Of a DNA stretch of 64,000 nucleotides, positions 44,601-52,069 are shown piece after piece (the stretch's first letter is position 1; each line of letters opens with the position of its first letter). The translations under genes were made by a program, and so were the position numbers. The stretch spans positions 668,631 through 732,630 of the forward strand of contig NZ_BNCK01000001.1 in NCBI RefSeq assembly GCF_014656435.1, given 5' to 3'. Below the pieces are notes generated by a model, which was not told the origin of the DNA, did not search any database, and worked only from the letters and a program-made list of their open reading frames with translations. The stretch is from Thalassotalea marina (lineage in GTDB: Bacteria > Pseudomonadota > Gammaproteobacteria > Enterobacterales > Alteromonadaceae).

Positions 44601-45304
44601 AAGCTTAAGCCTGCAATTAATAGTATGGCTTGGCTTTTATGACGCTGCAGAGCTTGCACGCTCCAAAACAAACATAAAGCGGTAAAGGTAAATGCGCCAA
44701 TTGCGGCGAAAGTTAAACTCAAATGAATACTGTCACTGGCTTGTAAAAGAAAAGTTAAAGCCCAAAATGCGATTGCAGTATATTTCATCGCATTAGAAAA
44801 AAGGCTGTTTTGTTTAGTTAAAAAAGCACTACAAAATAAGTAAAGAGCAATAAATGCAAAAGCTACATGGATAATAAAAATTAAGATGACATTGTTTACT
44901 AGCGCACTAGGAACCCAAGCTACGGCAGTGCCATTGTATAAGCCGTAAGCGATTGCTGTGTTATAAAGTGCAAGCGATAAATATAAATGACTGCGCATTC
45001 TAAGTATTAGTGAAAAGAATAAATTGAGCAGCGATAGGATCGCCATCAAGCCAAAAAATACGCCAGAATAAAAAGATGCATTTTCCAGTGTAATCGTTGG
45101 TGCAATGTTTCGATTACCAATTGAGTTGGCGATCAGCGAGATAGCGGGAGTATTAAATCTTTCAGTTAGTGGAATAGCGTTATTCTCTGCCATGAGTGCA
45201 GATGTGATATATGTCGAAGACAAACTTTCGACACTGAAAAATATTAGTGTAAGCAGCAGCCCTAATATTGTTGTTTTAATTGTTGTAATGCGTTTGGTAT
45301 CCAA
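41660..45304 (-). CDS. 7TM hybrid sensor histidine kinase (PAS-GAF-PAS-PAS-HisKA-ATPase-REC)
   Basis: Large hybrid kinase of 1214 residues. An N-terminal hydrophobic segment is followed by a 7TMR-DISM-like block of seven helices (~75-275). Then come a PAS domain (~300-420), a GAF domain (~430-575), two further PAS domains (~585-700, ~710-830), HisKA with G-G-I-A-H-D-F-N-N, an ATPase domain with G-E-S-G-T-G-L-G-L-S, and a C-terminal receiver with V-C-D-I-I-M-P. The most upstream start (TTG at 45304) lies inside the REC-EAL gene end by 43 bases, implying coupled translation; an ATG at 45193 is an alternative. It probably passes phosphate to a separate partner or acts on its own receiver. Confidence 0.88.
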   Translation of the reverse strand: MDTKRITTIKTTILGLLLTLIFFSVESLSSTYITSALMAENNAIPLTERFNTPAISLIANSIGNRNIAPTITLENASFYSGVFFGLMAILSLLNLFFSLILRMRSHLYLSLALYNTAIAYGLYNGTAVAWVPSALVNNVILIFIIHVAFAFIALYLFCSAFLTKQNSLFSNAMKYTAIAFWALTFLLQASDSIHLSLTFAAIGAFTFTALCLFWSVQALQRHKSQAILLIAGLSFLLIGLLIELNENLLILSTTLPDVFNIQNSILLMALLLTSSAIIRIKEQQLSSLNKRKIDQQADQQFSQIFEQSHQMQFILATDQKVLAVNQAVEQFTQKKRQQIINNPFCNSFATLRENLDKEQLEEKFNQALTGEQTELDVVAFTGQSLLRDLEIVFQPILNDSGDVVNIMVRVHDITQQTQAFNAIQDIVVGVASLSTDNFFKHLVHEVSRIYKTKYVLISLLNETKPATATTIVLSENKIVIPNITYAIKDTPSEQLLSKHICHYNDDMEHLFPNDNWIKINKIRSYIGVNIKDIEGNVIGFLSVLDDKPMTEESYFIEVLDIFASRIASEIRQQSAQNELKLALDRLDFHITNTPLGVIEWDANFEIINWNKAAEAIFGFKQSDFVGKDPITVLVPEESIPEIMRLTEELVTKQASQYNLNKNLTKSGHNILCEWYNTPLLDEDNNVIGIASLVNDVTAEHEALNALYQKENEQREVFNSLLDAIFILGANGEILIVNNAASSLFDHPSEKLIGSAFVQLLVDEDKNWLQEFIQKVSIDGMLEHPAVEKESLMINRVGDTIPIHLSITYLKASSSSSQRFVCTCRDLTIFKQQQETIKQTQKMEALGNLTGGIAHDFNNLLGIINGYGELLSSNLTENDKLNKYAQQIRKASARGAKLTQKLLSFARKNTIESKVVNINEILTDEFEMLQKTITPRIDLTYQLDDALPATKLDKEEFEDCVLNLSINAMHAIEKQGEITISTQLRPLDTHSSESIKLPPGNYIAVAIKDTGKGMDKQTLQRATDPFFSTKGESGTGLGLSQVYGFVERSNGRLLIESEVNKGTTVTMIFPVTTEQVSEPIKGKKISLQSDLQGKVLVVDDEPALAELAKTMLETAGYIVEAVHSAADALQAIDVYDFDLVVCDIIMPNMDGVTLAHQVKQKHPELPFLFVSGYHEYNAEQIQALSAPVVNKPYTNEELIEHVSQLTIKLGQSALS

Positions 45305-46461
45305 TCCATTAAATCCGAGTAAGGCATAGGTTTAGCGATGTAATAACCTTGAGCATAATCACACGATAGTCGATCAAGTTCCTCCATGATTTCTTTTGTT
45401 TCTACCCCTTCGGCGAGTGTTTTCATGTTCAGCATTTTGCCTAACATTATGCATATTTTGACGATGGCCATTGCTTCGTTATCGACCAACATTTTTGAGG
45501 TGAATGCGCGGTCAATTTTCAATTCGGTAAATGGTGCTTGATATAGTTGCTGAAGTGATGAATACCCTGTACCAAAATCGTCAATTGATAACTTAAAGCC
45601 CTTCATTCTTAGTCTGTTTAGCACATCTAATGACGATGTTAAATGGCCCATTACGGCGCTTTCTGTAAGTTCAAGTGTGATACTCGTTGGGTTGATATTG
45701 TTCTGATCTGTAATGTTTTTTAATAGTTCTGGAAACACCAAGGACACGATGTTATCGGCGGTAACGTTAACAGATAGCTTAATAAATGGGTGCTGAGTTT
45801 TTAATTGACGTAAATCTTCACAGGCTAATCTTAAAACATAACTGGTGAGCTGATTGATAAGCTTGAACTCTTCAATTTGATAAATAAATTTGTCCGGATA
45901 GATTAATCCTTTGTGCGGGTGTAACCAACGTACCAAAGCTTCAATACTGGTCACTTCACCCGTTTTAATTGAAACTTGAGGCTGGTAATGCAATATAAAT
46001 TGCTCACGATCTAGCGCTTGAATTAAGTCTTTTTCAGAAAATGTTACCTCTGACCGAACCGGCGAGTTTTTTTTCTTTGCATGACCACTTTTTATTTGAT
46101 CGAGCAATGTAATAAAACTGCCAATATCAAATGGTTTAGTTAAGGTCGCAATAACTGGCATATTGTGTGCCTCAGCCAATTGCTGCGCGGAATGTAATAC
46201 CTTGTTATCAAAGCCACTGATCAAGATTAGAGGGCAATAGCAACGGCGCTCTGCAAGTGCTCTGATAACTTCTATACCATCGACGTCGGGTAAAATTAAA
46301 TCGAGAACTAAAATAGTTTCTTCAGACAATGAACGTTCTAAAAAGGCAATAGGATCCGTTGAATGTTCTACTTGCCATCCGTGGTCTTGTGCAATTTCAA
46401 CGAGCAGCTCCGCATATTGGGGGTCGTCATCGAGTATGAATAAATCGTTATTTCCAGGCAT
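45262..46461 (-). CDS. Response regulator with EAL domain (c-di-GMP phosphodiesterase)
   Basis: Protein of 399 residues. A receiver domain has D11-D13 and phosphoacceptor Asp54 (V-L-D-L-I-L-P). From about residue 145 there is an EAL domain with the E-A-L triad (174-176), D-D-F-G-T-G-Y-S-S, L-K-I-D-R and E-G-V-E, all residues needed for cyclic-di-GMP hydrolysis. Start chosen at 46461, where AAAGGAA precedes the ATG at correct spacing; an ATG 15 bases earlier lacks one. It is directly coupled to the hybrid kinase, the likely phosphodonor. Confidence 0.93.
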   Translation of the reverse strand: MPGNNDLFILDDDPQYAELLVEIAQDHGWQVEHSTDPIAFLERSLSEETILVLDLILPDVDGIEVIRALAERRCYCPLILISGFDNKVLHSAQQLAEAHNMPVIATLTKPFDIGSFITLLDQIKSGHAKKKNSPVRSEVTFSEKDLIQALDREQFILHYQPQVSIKTGEVTSIEALVRWLHPHKGLIYPDKFIYQIEEFKLINQLTSYVLRLACEDLRQLKTQHPFIKLSVNVTADNIVSLVFPELLKNITDQNNINPTSITLELTESAVMGHLTSSLDVLNRLRMKGFKLSIDDFGTGYSSLQQLYQAPFTELKIDRAFTSKMLVDNEAMAIVKICIMLGKMLNMKTLAEGVETKEIMEELDRLSCDYAQGYYIAKPMPYSDLMDWIPNALQQLKQQY

Positions 46462-46683
46462 ATTTCCTTTCTTCATGCGTGAAAAATATAATGCTTAAAT
46501 TAACTATAGAACAAAGCTGGCGAAATAAAATGCTATTTATCGCACGGTAACATTTTTTATTAATGATTAAGGTAAAAGCTTAGCTTTATAGCTAGAAGAC
46601 AAAATTGCTGATTAACAATTATGTTGCGTTGATTTTTTGATAAGTTCTATTTCATGACCATACTGTACATTAAGTGAACATAG

Positions 46684-47570
46684 ATGGTTTTTATGAAAGC
46701 AATTTTTTTATTAACGTTTATTGTTGGCATTCTCGCTTTTGGCATACTTGAGCAAAGCGGACTTTTGACGGTAGAAATACTGGAAGAGCTACTATGGCTA
46801 CTGGGCGCTATCTGCTTGTTTAATTACTTATATTGCTTCATGCGTTTACGATTTATATCTGCTGGTTTCTTGCTTTATATTCTGGGACTATTTTTTGATT
46901 TTGTAGAGCATTTGCCCATTCCTGGTACCAGAGTATTTGATACATTAGACACCATTTTTAAAAATGGTGGTTTTTTTCTAATTGGCTTGTCAATGTTTCG
47001 GGTAATCCAGGAGAAAAAGAAGTTTATCATCCAACTAAGATTTGAAATTCAACAAAAAACAAGCTGCAAAAGAAGCTAGAGCACGCAGCTTTTCATGATG
47101 AGTTGACGGGGTTACCCAATCGAAAGGCACTGTTTAAACGCTTAGAAAAACAGAGGGCAGATGCAATTACCATTCTTTATTGTGATTTAGACAAATTCAA
47201 AGCAGCAAATGATCAACATGGCCATGTGATAGGTGATAAGCTGCTCAAACAGTTCGCGACAAATTTACAACAAAAGTTTGGCATTGAAAATTCGTACCGC
47301 TTAGGTGGAGACGAGTTTATAGCATTGTATCATTTGCAATTTAACGAAAATGAGCTCATTACTTTGCGGCAAGAGTTGGCTATGGGGTTATCAGAATTTA
47401 AAGTGGGCGTCAGTTTTGGACATCACCAATTGTTGCCTGATGAAACACCAGACCACGGCTTGCATGAAGCTGACATTATGATGTATCGAGACAAAACAAC
47501 ACGTGAGGAGCAAACAATACGGGCATTTCCTAAGAAGTATCGCAAGGTTCCTCGTGAAGATTCAACCTAG
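46684..47570 (+). pseudogene. Diguanylate cyclase (GGDEF) gene interrupted by a frameshift
   Basis: The first frame (46684-47079, 131 codons) encodes four to five membrane helices and ends in Q-Q-K-T-S-C-K-R-S. The continuation in the -1 frame (through 47570) reads Q-Q-K-N-K-L-Q-K-K-L-E-H-A-A-F-H-D-E-L-T-G-L-P-N-R, exactly the coiled linker and start of a GGDEF domain. The break lies at A6 (47054-47059); one more A would restore a single ~295-residue cyclase. The GGDEF motif (R-L-G-G-D-E-F) and substrate-site D-L-D-K-F-K are intact, but an I-site RxxD is absent. Either a pseudogene, slippage-controlled expression, or a sequencing error. Confidence 0.75.
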
Positions 47571-47621
47571 TCATTTTTAAATTACAGGTCATTCCCGAAC
47601 AATTAACGGTAAAAGTTTCAT

Positions 47622-47646
47622 AAAAATGGCGACTTAGGTCGCATTT
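47622..47646 (+). terminator. Weak hairpin after the GGDEF gene
   Basis: AAATG-G-CGAC pairs with GTCGCATTT with one bulged base, followed by a poor T-run. It is a possible terminator of the upstream gene before the TonB receptor promoter. Confidence 0.3.
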
Positions 47647-47764
47647 ACTAACCAATATCAGTTAAAATTCCAAATGCAAATAACTCTCATCTTTTAAATA
47701 TAATTAGATTGGTTTTAATGGTTAACTCTCGTTAAGTATTTGAAGCCTTTTTTAGGTTAATTTT

Positions 47765-49882
47765 ATGAACTTTAAATGCTCGCAAATTTCCACCGCACTT
47801 ATATGTGCTCTGAGTGGTCTATCTCTTTTTTCTCACGCTACTGATACAGTCGATATTGAACGTATCGAAGTCACAGGGGACTTTAAACAACAAACCATTC
47901 AACAAATTAGTAGCAGTGTTCAGGTATTTGATGAAAAAAATATCAGTGAACGCAATGCGGTTCATCTAGAAAACTTATTAAATTCAGCCGCGAATGTTAA
48001 TTATACTGCTGGCGCTTCTCGTGGCCGCTTTGTACAAATTCGTGGTATTGGCTTACGCTCGCAGTTTGTCGATCCAGTAAACCCACCAGTTGGTATGGTT
48101 ATCGATGGCATTAATTATTCGGGCTTAGGCGGTTCATCCTTGTTGTTTGATACGCAACAAGCCGAAATTTATCGTGGTCCACAAGGCACCCGATTTGGTG
48201 CCGATGCGTTAGCAGGCATGATCCACATCAAAACTAACGAAGCGGGTAGTGATACATCAAATAAATTGCTTTTAGGCGTTGGAAATTATGACAGTTGGCA
48301 GGCCGGTGTTGCTTTTGGCAAAGACATAACAACAGATACTGCTTTTAGAGTTAGTGCTTATCAAGCGAAGTCTGATGGATCTGTTGACAATGCCTACTTA
48401 AACACTGAAACACAAGATCAAGACGAGCAGCTGCTGCGATTTAAACTGAGCAGTCAATTATCTAACAATTGGCAAAGTCAGCTGACAGGCCACTACATTA
48501 ACATCGATAATGGCTATGATGGTTTTACCTTAGACAATTCTCGAACTAGCATAGCCGACCAACCTGGTGAAGATATTCAAGAAAGTTTTGCCTTTGCTTG
48601 GAAAAATACTTATACCGGATTATCAAATGTTGATATTGCTTTAACGTTAACTTCACTTAACGCAGATTCTCTTTACAGCTTTGATGTCGACTGGGTGTGT
48701 AATGACCCCAAGCAAGCTAAGCTTTGTGAAGCGGGCTTACATGATTGGGGCTTTAGTTATTTTGACGAATACGAACGAGAGCGCACTGACAATAGTGCTG
48801 AGTTAGTATTGTCTAGCAAAGATAAAAGCTGGGTCACTGGTGTTTATTACCAAAGCAAAGAAGAAGATTTATTCCGCCAATATACCGGCCTTGACCAAGA
48901 TTTTAGTTCTAATTATCAAATTGAAAATGTAGCCATTTATGGTCAAAAAGAATTTACACTTAACGACAAGTTAACGCTAATAGCAGGTGCTCGACTAGAA
49001 AATTATCAAATTGATTATATCGATAACAATGGTTATGTGAAGTCGACCGACGATACCATGCTGGGTGCAAAACTTGCGTTAGAATACCAATTAAATGATC
49101 ACACCATGACTTATGCCAGTATGACACGCGGTTATACCGTTGGTGGCATTAATGGTGAAGCGTTAGCAAAAGCTAAAGAAGATGGTGTGGAGCAGAGCTT
49201 TTTTGAACAAAACGACTTGTTTGAATCTGAATATTTGTTAAGCACTGAACTGGGCATTAAAGGTTTGATACCAGAGCAAAATATTGCTTATAGACTTGCC
49301 GCATTTTACATGCACCGTGACGATATGCAGCTCAAATCATACAAAGAGTACCCTGCGGGTGACGACAAAGAGCCAACCTTTGTCGGGTATATAGGCAATG
49401 CTGCAAGTGGCGTTAATTATGGCGTAGAACTAGAAGTTAGTTATCAAGTGACTGACAACTTATCATGGCAAACGGCACTTGGCTGGTTAGACACTAAAAT
49501 TGAAGACTATGTTAACGCTGATGGACAAAGTCAAAACGGCCGTGATCAGGCACAAGCACCACGTTATACCTATTCAACACAAGTACGTTACAGTGTTAAT
49601 AACGCGCTGTCGCTGAGTGTTAGCGTTGAAGGTAAAGACGAATACTTTTTCTCCGATAGCCACGATGAAAAAGCAGAGCACGTTAATTTAGTGAACGCTA
49701 ACGTCAATTATCAAATTAACGATGTTGAATTTACGCTTTGGATCAGAAACGCCTTTGAACGTGACTACGCCACAAGAGGCTTCCGCTTTGGGAATGATCC
49801 TCGTGATTATTATGCGCCGCATACTTACCTTCAGTTTGCTGAACCACGTATGTTTGGCCTTAACATGAATTATTCATTTTAA
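47765..49882 (+). CDS. TonB-dependent receptor, probable thiamine uptake
   Basis: Outer-membrane transporter of 705 residues with a signal peptide (cleavage near S-H-A-T) and a TonB-box-like I-E-R-I-E-V-T-G. The plug domain has R-G-I-G and Y-R-G-P-Q-G-T-R-F-G, and the barrel ends in N-M-N-Y-S-F. The genes downstream (thiamine-binding protein, PnuC/PnuT and a choline/thiamine-type kinase) make thiamine or a precursor the likely substrate (inference from context). I looked for a TPP riboswitch upstream and did not find one. Confidence 0.88.
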   Translation: MNFKCSQISTALICALSGLSLFSHATDTVDIERIEVTGDFKQQTIQQISSSVQVFDEKNISERNAVHLENLLNSAANVNYTAGASRGRFVQIRGIGLRSQFVDPVNPPVGMVIDGINYSGLGGSSLLFDTQQAEIYRGPQGTRFGADALAGMIHIKTNEAGSDTSNKLLLGVGNYDSWQAGVAFGKDITTDTAFRVSAYQAKSDGSVDNAYLNTETQDQDEQLLRFKLSSQLSNNWQSQLTGHYINIDNGYDGFTLDNSRTSIADQPGEDIQESFAFAWKNTYTGLSNVDIALTLTSLNADSLYSFDVDWVCNDPKQAKLCEAGLHDWGFSYFDEYERERTDNSAELVLSSKDKSWVTGVYYQSKEEDLFRQYTGLDQDFSSNYQIENVAIYGQKEFTLNDKLTLIAGARLENYQIDYIDNNGYVKSTDDTMLGAKLALEYQLNDHTMTYASMTRGYTVGGINGEALAKAKEDGVEQSFFEQNDLFESEYLLSTELGIKGLIPEQNIAYRLAAFYMHRDDMQLKSYKEYPAGDDKEPTFVGYIGNAASGVNYGVELEVSYQVTDNLSWQTALGWLDTKIEDYVNADGQSQNGRDQAQAPRYTYSTQVRYSVNNALSLSVSVEGKDEYFFSDSHDEKAEHVNLVNANVNYQINDVEFTLWIRNAFERDYATRGFRFGNDPRDYYAPHTYLQFAEPRMFGLNMNYSF

Positions 49883-49888
49883 CTAACC

Positions 49889-49913
49889 GAGGGCGCGGCT
49901 TGCCGCGCTCTTT
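49889..49913 (+). terminator. Hairpin between the TonB receptor and thiamine-binding genes
   Basis: GCGCGG/CCGCGC with a CTTG loop, extended by GAG/CTC around one bulge, and a short T-run. Probably a partial terminator that lowers expression of the downstream genes; a new promoter further down is not excluded. Confidence 0.6.
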
Positions 49914-49928
49914 AAATGAGATATTAAT

Positions 49929-50183
49929 ATGCAATTATCTGTCGAAATTAGTAAATATCCACTGCACCAAGATTACATCCCATATATCAAAGATTTTATT
50001 GAACGATTAAATCAACACCAGGGAATAGAAGTCATCACCAACACCATGTCGACACAACTTTTTGGCGACCATGACACGGTAATGAAAGTGCTAAGTGAAG
50101 AAATTAAACGCTCACATCAAACTTACGGCAAATCGATATTTGTTTGTAAGTTTATTGGTGGCAATTTGTCGCCAAATCAATAA
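49929..50183 (+). CDS. Small thiamine-binding (YkoF-like) protein
   Basis: Cytoplasmic protein of 84 residues without signal peptide. The pattern V-E-I-S-K-Y-P-L, the mid-segment I-E-V-I-T-N-T-M-S-T-Q-L-F-G-D and the end S-I-F-V-C-K-F resemble the ferredoxin-like fold of YkoF/MTH1187-type thiamine-binding proteins. Its place between a TonB receptor and a PnuC-type transporter supports a role in thiamine salvage. The exact ligand is not proven. The pnuC-type gene starts 9 bases downstream. Confidence 0.7.
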   Translation: MQLSVEISKYPLHQDYIPYIKDFIERLNQHQGIEVITNTMSTQLFGDHDTVMKVLSEEIKRSHQTYGKSIFVCKFIGGNLSPNQ

Positions 50184-50192
50184 GGCAGCGTT

Positions 50193-50822
50193 ATGGAGTT
50201 TGTATCACAAGCTTTGGCTGGCTTTACCGCGATGAGTTATTGGGAATATTTAGCGGTGCTTTTTGGCGTTGGTTACATCGTATTTGCCATGAAAGAAAGT
50301 TTATGGGCTTGGCCTTGCGCTTTTTTTAATACGCTAATTTACATGGTGCTTTTTTGGAATGGTGCTTTGTTGATGGAGTCAGCGTTAAACTTTTACTATT
50401 TATTGATGGCGTTTTATGGCTTTTATTGTTGGAAAAACACTAGCGTATCAACAAATGAAAACCAATCCTTGCCTATCACGTCTTGGTCGATGTCGAAACA
50501 CCTGACGATAGTAGGCGTAACAGCATTGGTGTCCTTGATATTAGGTTATGTGATGGATAACTATACCCATGCTGATTTCCCTTATCTAGATACAGCAACC
50601 AGTTGTTTTGCCGTGGTAACAACCTATTTAGTGGCGAAAAAAGTACTTGAAAATTGGCTGTATTGGGTGGTGATCGATGCAGTATCCATTTATCTATTTT
50701 TAGCCAAAGGTTATTACCCTACGGTGGTGCTTTTCATTATATATACTGGTCTTGCGGTAGCGGGCTATTTTACTTGGCGAAATCATTACCAAGGGCAATA
50801 TCAGCTTGCGCACACTCACTGA
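50193..50822 (+). CDS. PnuC/PnuT family vitamin transporter
   Basis: Inner-membrane protein of 209 residues with seven predicted helices. The family block W-A-W-P-C-A-F-F-N-T-L-I-Y near residue 39 and Y-L-L-M-A-F-Y-G-F-Y-C-W are typical of PnuC. PnuC transports nicotinamide riboside and PnuT transports thiamine; both use facilitated diffusion with trapping by a kinase. Neighbouring thiamine-binding and kinase genes favour the thiamine version (inference). Its end overlaps the kinase start. Confidence 0.85.
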   Translation: MEFVSQALAGFTAMSYWEYLAVLFGVGYIVFAMKESLWAWPCAFFNTLIYMVLFWNGALLMESALNFYYLLMAFYGFYCWKNTSVSTNENQSLPITSWSMSKHLTIVGVTALVSLILGYVMDNYTHADFPYLDTATSCFAVVTTYLVAKKVLENWLYWVVIDAVSIYLFLAKGYYPTVVLFIIYTGLAVAGYFTWRNHYQGQYQLAHTH

Positions 50823-51627
50823 TATTCAAAAAGCACTGGACGTGTTAAACGTTAACCTTAGTGCTAGCAGTATGACACTGCTGGCACAAGGGTTTTCTAG
50901 CGATAACTATTTAGTGTCCGCAAATGGGCAACAATACGTGCTTAAATTTGCCCATCAGCCGCTAATAACATCACAAATAGCGATTCAACCTAAACTGCAT
51001 GAATTGGCTATTACTCCTGAAGTGTTAGCAACTGAGCCTGCTAAAGGTTTGCAATTGTCACAATATTGGCCGTCTAAGACGCCGTGCACCGCTGAGCAAC
51101 TTCCTGCAATCGGTGAACTGCTTAGCCGACTACACCAAATTAAACACAACAGTGCATGCATGGACTTTCAGCAAAAGTTTAATCAATATCAAGGTTTGGC
51201 TGAGTTTGCTATACACAGGCCTGTCATTGAGGTGCTAAAGGCCAAATTAAGTGCTTTTGATAAACACCTTGGTTTTTGTCACAACGACTTGGTGTTAGAC
51301 AACATGTTGCAGTGTGATAACGAAGTGAAGTTAATCGACTTTGAATACTCTGGGAACAATGATGTGTTTTTTGATTTAGCGTCGGTTAGCTCAAGTTTAC
51401 TGCTAGGTACTGAAGATAAAGCTCGATTGTTAACCTATTATTTAGCTCATTGTAAGCTAACAATAACTAATGAGCTGGCAGTTAAAAAGCTAAATTGCTT
51501 CCAGTTAGCTTATGATTTTTTGTGTTATTTTTGGTATATCGAACATCAGCAACCTCGCTTAGCAAAGCAGGTGTTGACGCAGCTTATTTCACCTAAACTC
51601 AATTTAGCCAAACAATCTGACAACTAA
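50806..51627 (+). CDS. Choline/thiamine kinase-like phosphotransferase
   Basis: Kinase of 273 residues in the APH/choline kinase fold. The Brenner motif G-F-C-H-N-D-L-V-L-D-N (catalytic Asp161) and the metal-binding L-I-D-F-E (Asp178) are intact. The start is a TTG at 50806, inside the transporter gene; no ATG fits. Phosphorylation of imported thiamine, trapping it in the cell, is the inferred role, as in operons that link a kinase to PnuT. An ethanolamine- or aminoglycoside-type substrate is not excluded. The lack of a ribosome-binding site suggests coupled translation. Confidence 0.75.
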   Translation: MRTLTDIQKALDVLNVNLSASSMTLLAQGFSSDNYLVSANGQQYVLKFAHQPLITSQIAIQPKLHELAITPEVLATEPAKGLQLSQYWPSKTPCTAEQLPAIGELLSRLHQIKHNSACMDFQQKFNQYQGLAEFAIHRPVIEVLKAKLSAFDKHLGFCHNDLVLDNMLQCDNEVKLIDFEYSGNNDVFFDLASVSSSLLLGTEDKARLLTYYLAHCKLTITNELAVKKLNCFQLAYDFLCYFWYIEHQQPRLAKQVLTQLISPKLNLAKQSDN

Positions 51628-51640
51628 GTGTATAGCCTTG

Positions 51641-51665
51641 TTAGCAGTATGCTAATTTTTATTTT
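51641..51665 (+). terminator. Terminator after the thiamine-salvage operon
   Basis: Short perfect stem TTAGCA/TGCTAA (51641-51646 with 51650-51655), followed by TTTTTATTTT. It overlaps the last codons of the convergent Rmf-like gene. Confidence 0.7.
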
Positions 51666-51948
51666 GTTTGTTGTTTTTTGCGTTAGCTAGCAGCTGGCGC
51701 AAAATTTTTGCCACGCCTTCGTTGGCACTGGTATCTGCTCTTTTATCAAATACCTTTTGTTGCTCATATCTGACTTCATCACCATCTTGCCAACCTTTTA
51801 ACCAAGACTGTTCCTGAACGCCATATTGTTCAGGGCAAGCAGCAGGTTTGTTATTTTTACCCGCTCTAAAACCGGCGTTGTAGGCGCTGTGAATAGAATC
51901 ATCGTCGCCGTTATCAAAAGTCTCTGGTGTATTTAGGTTATAGCTCAT
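51652..51948 (-). CDS. Ribosome modulation factor-like protein
   Basis: Protein of 98 residues. Residues 20-60 carry the Rmf pattern: A-Y-N-A-G-F-R-A-G (22-30), C-P (38-39) and W-L-K-G-W (49-53), with the same spacing as in E. coli Rmf, which dimerises 70S ribosomes in stationary phase. The protein is almost twice as long as Rmf (55 residues), with an acidic N-terminus and a Lys/Asn-rich tail. Therefore it is a relative rather than Rmf itself, and its target is unknown. It is transcribed alone, divergent from the replication-like pair. Confidence 0.65.
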   Translation of the reverse strand: MSYNLNTPETFDNGDDDSIHSAYNAGFRAGKNNKPAACPEQYGVQEQSWLKGWQDGDEVRYEQQKVFDKRADTSANEGVAKILRQLLANAKNNKQNKN

Positions 51949-52069
51949 TTAAAAGGTACGTTGATTTCGCTAAAAATGTCGGTAACGAATAATATCAAAT
52001 ATTGTTTAACTATGTGATAATTTGCCACAGCATTGCAAAACAGTTTCAGGTTATACGGTTAGTAGTTTT

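Noticed and set aside
47054..47060. Classical -1 slippery heptamer A AAA AAC at the GGDEF break
   Set aside because: The bases are present, but the zero-frame codons are AAA ACA, so the heptamer is not in the correct register; simple A-tract slippage or deletion remains.
47571..47764. Possible TPP riboswitch before the thiamine-type TonB receptor
   Set aside because: I looked for the conserved CUGAGA and the downstream stem-loop sequences of the family and found none; only a weak hairpin near 47622 is present.
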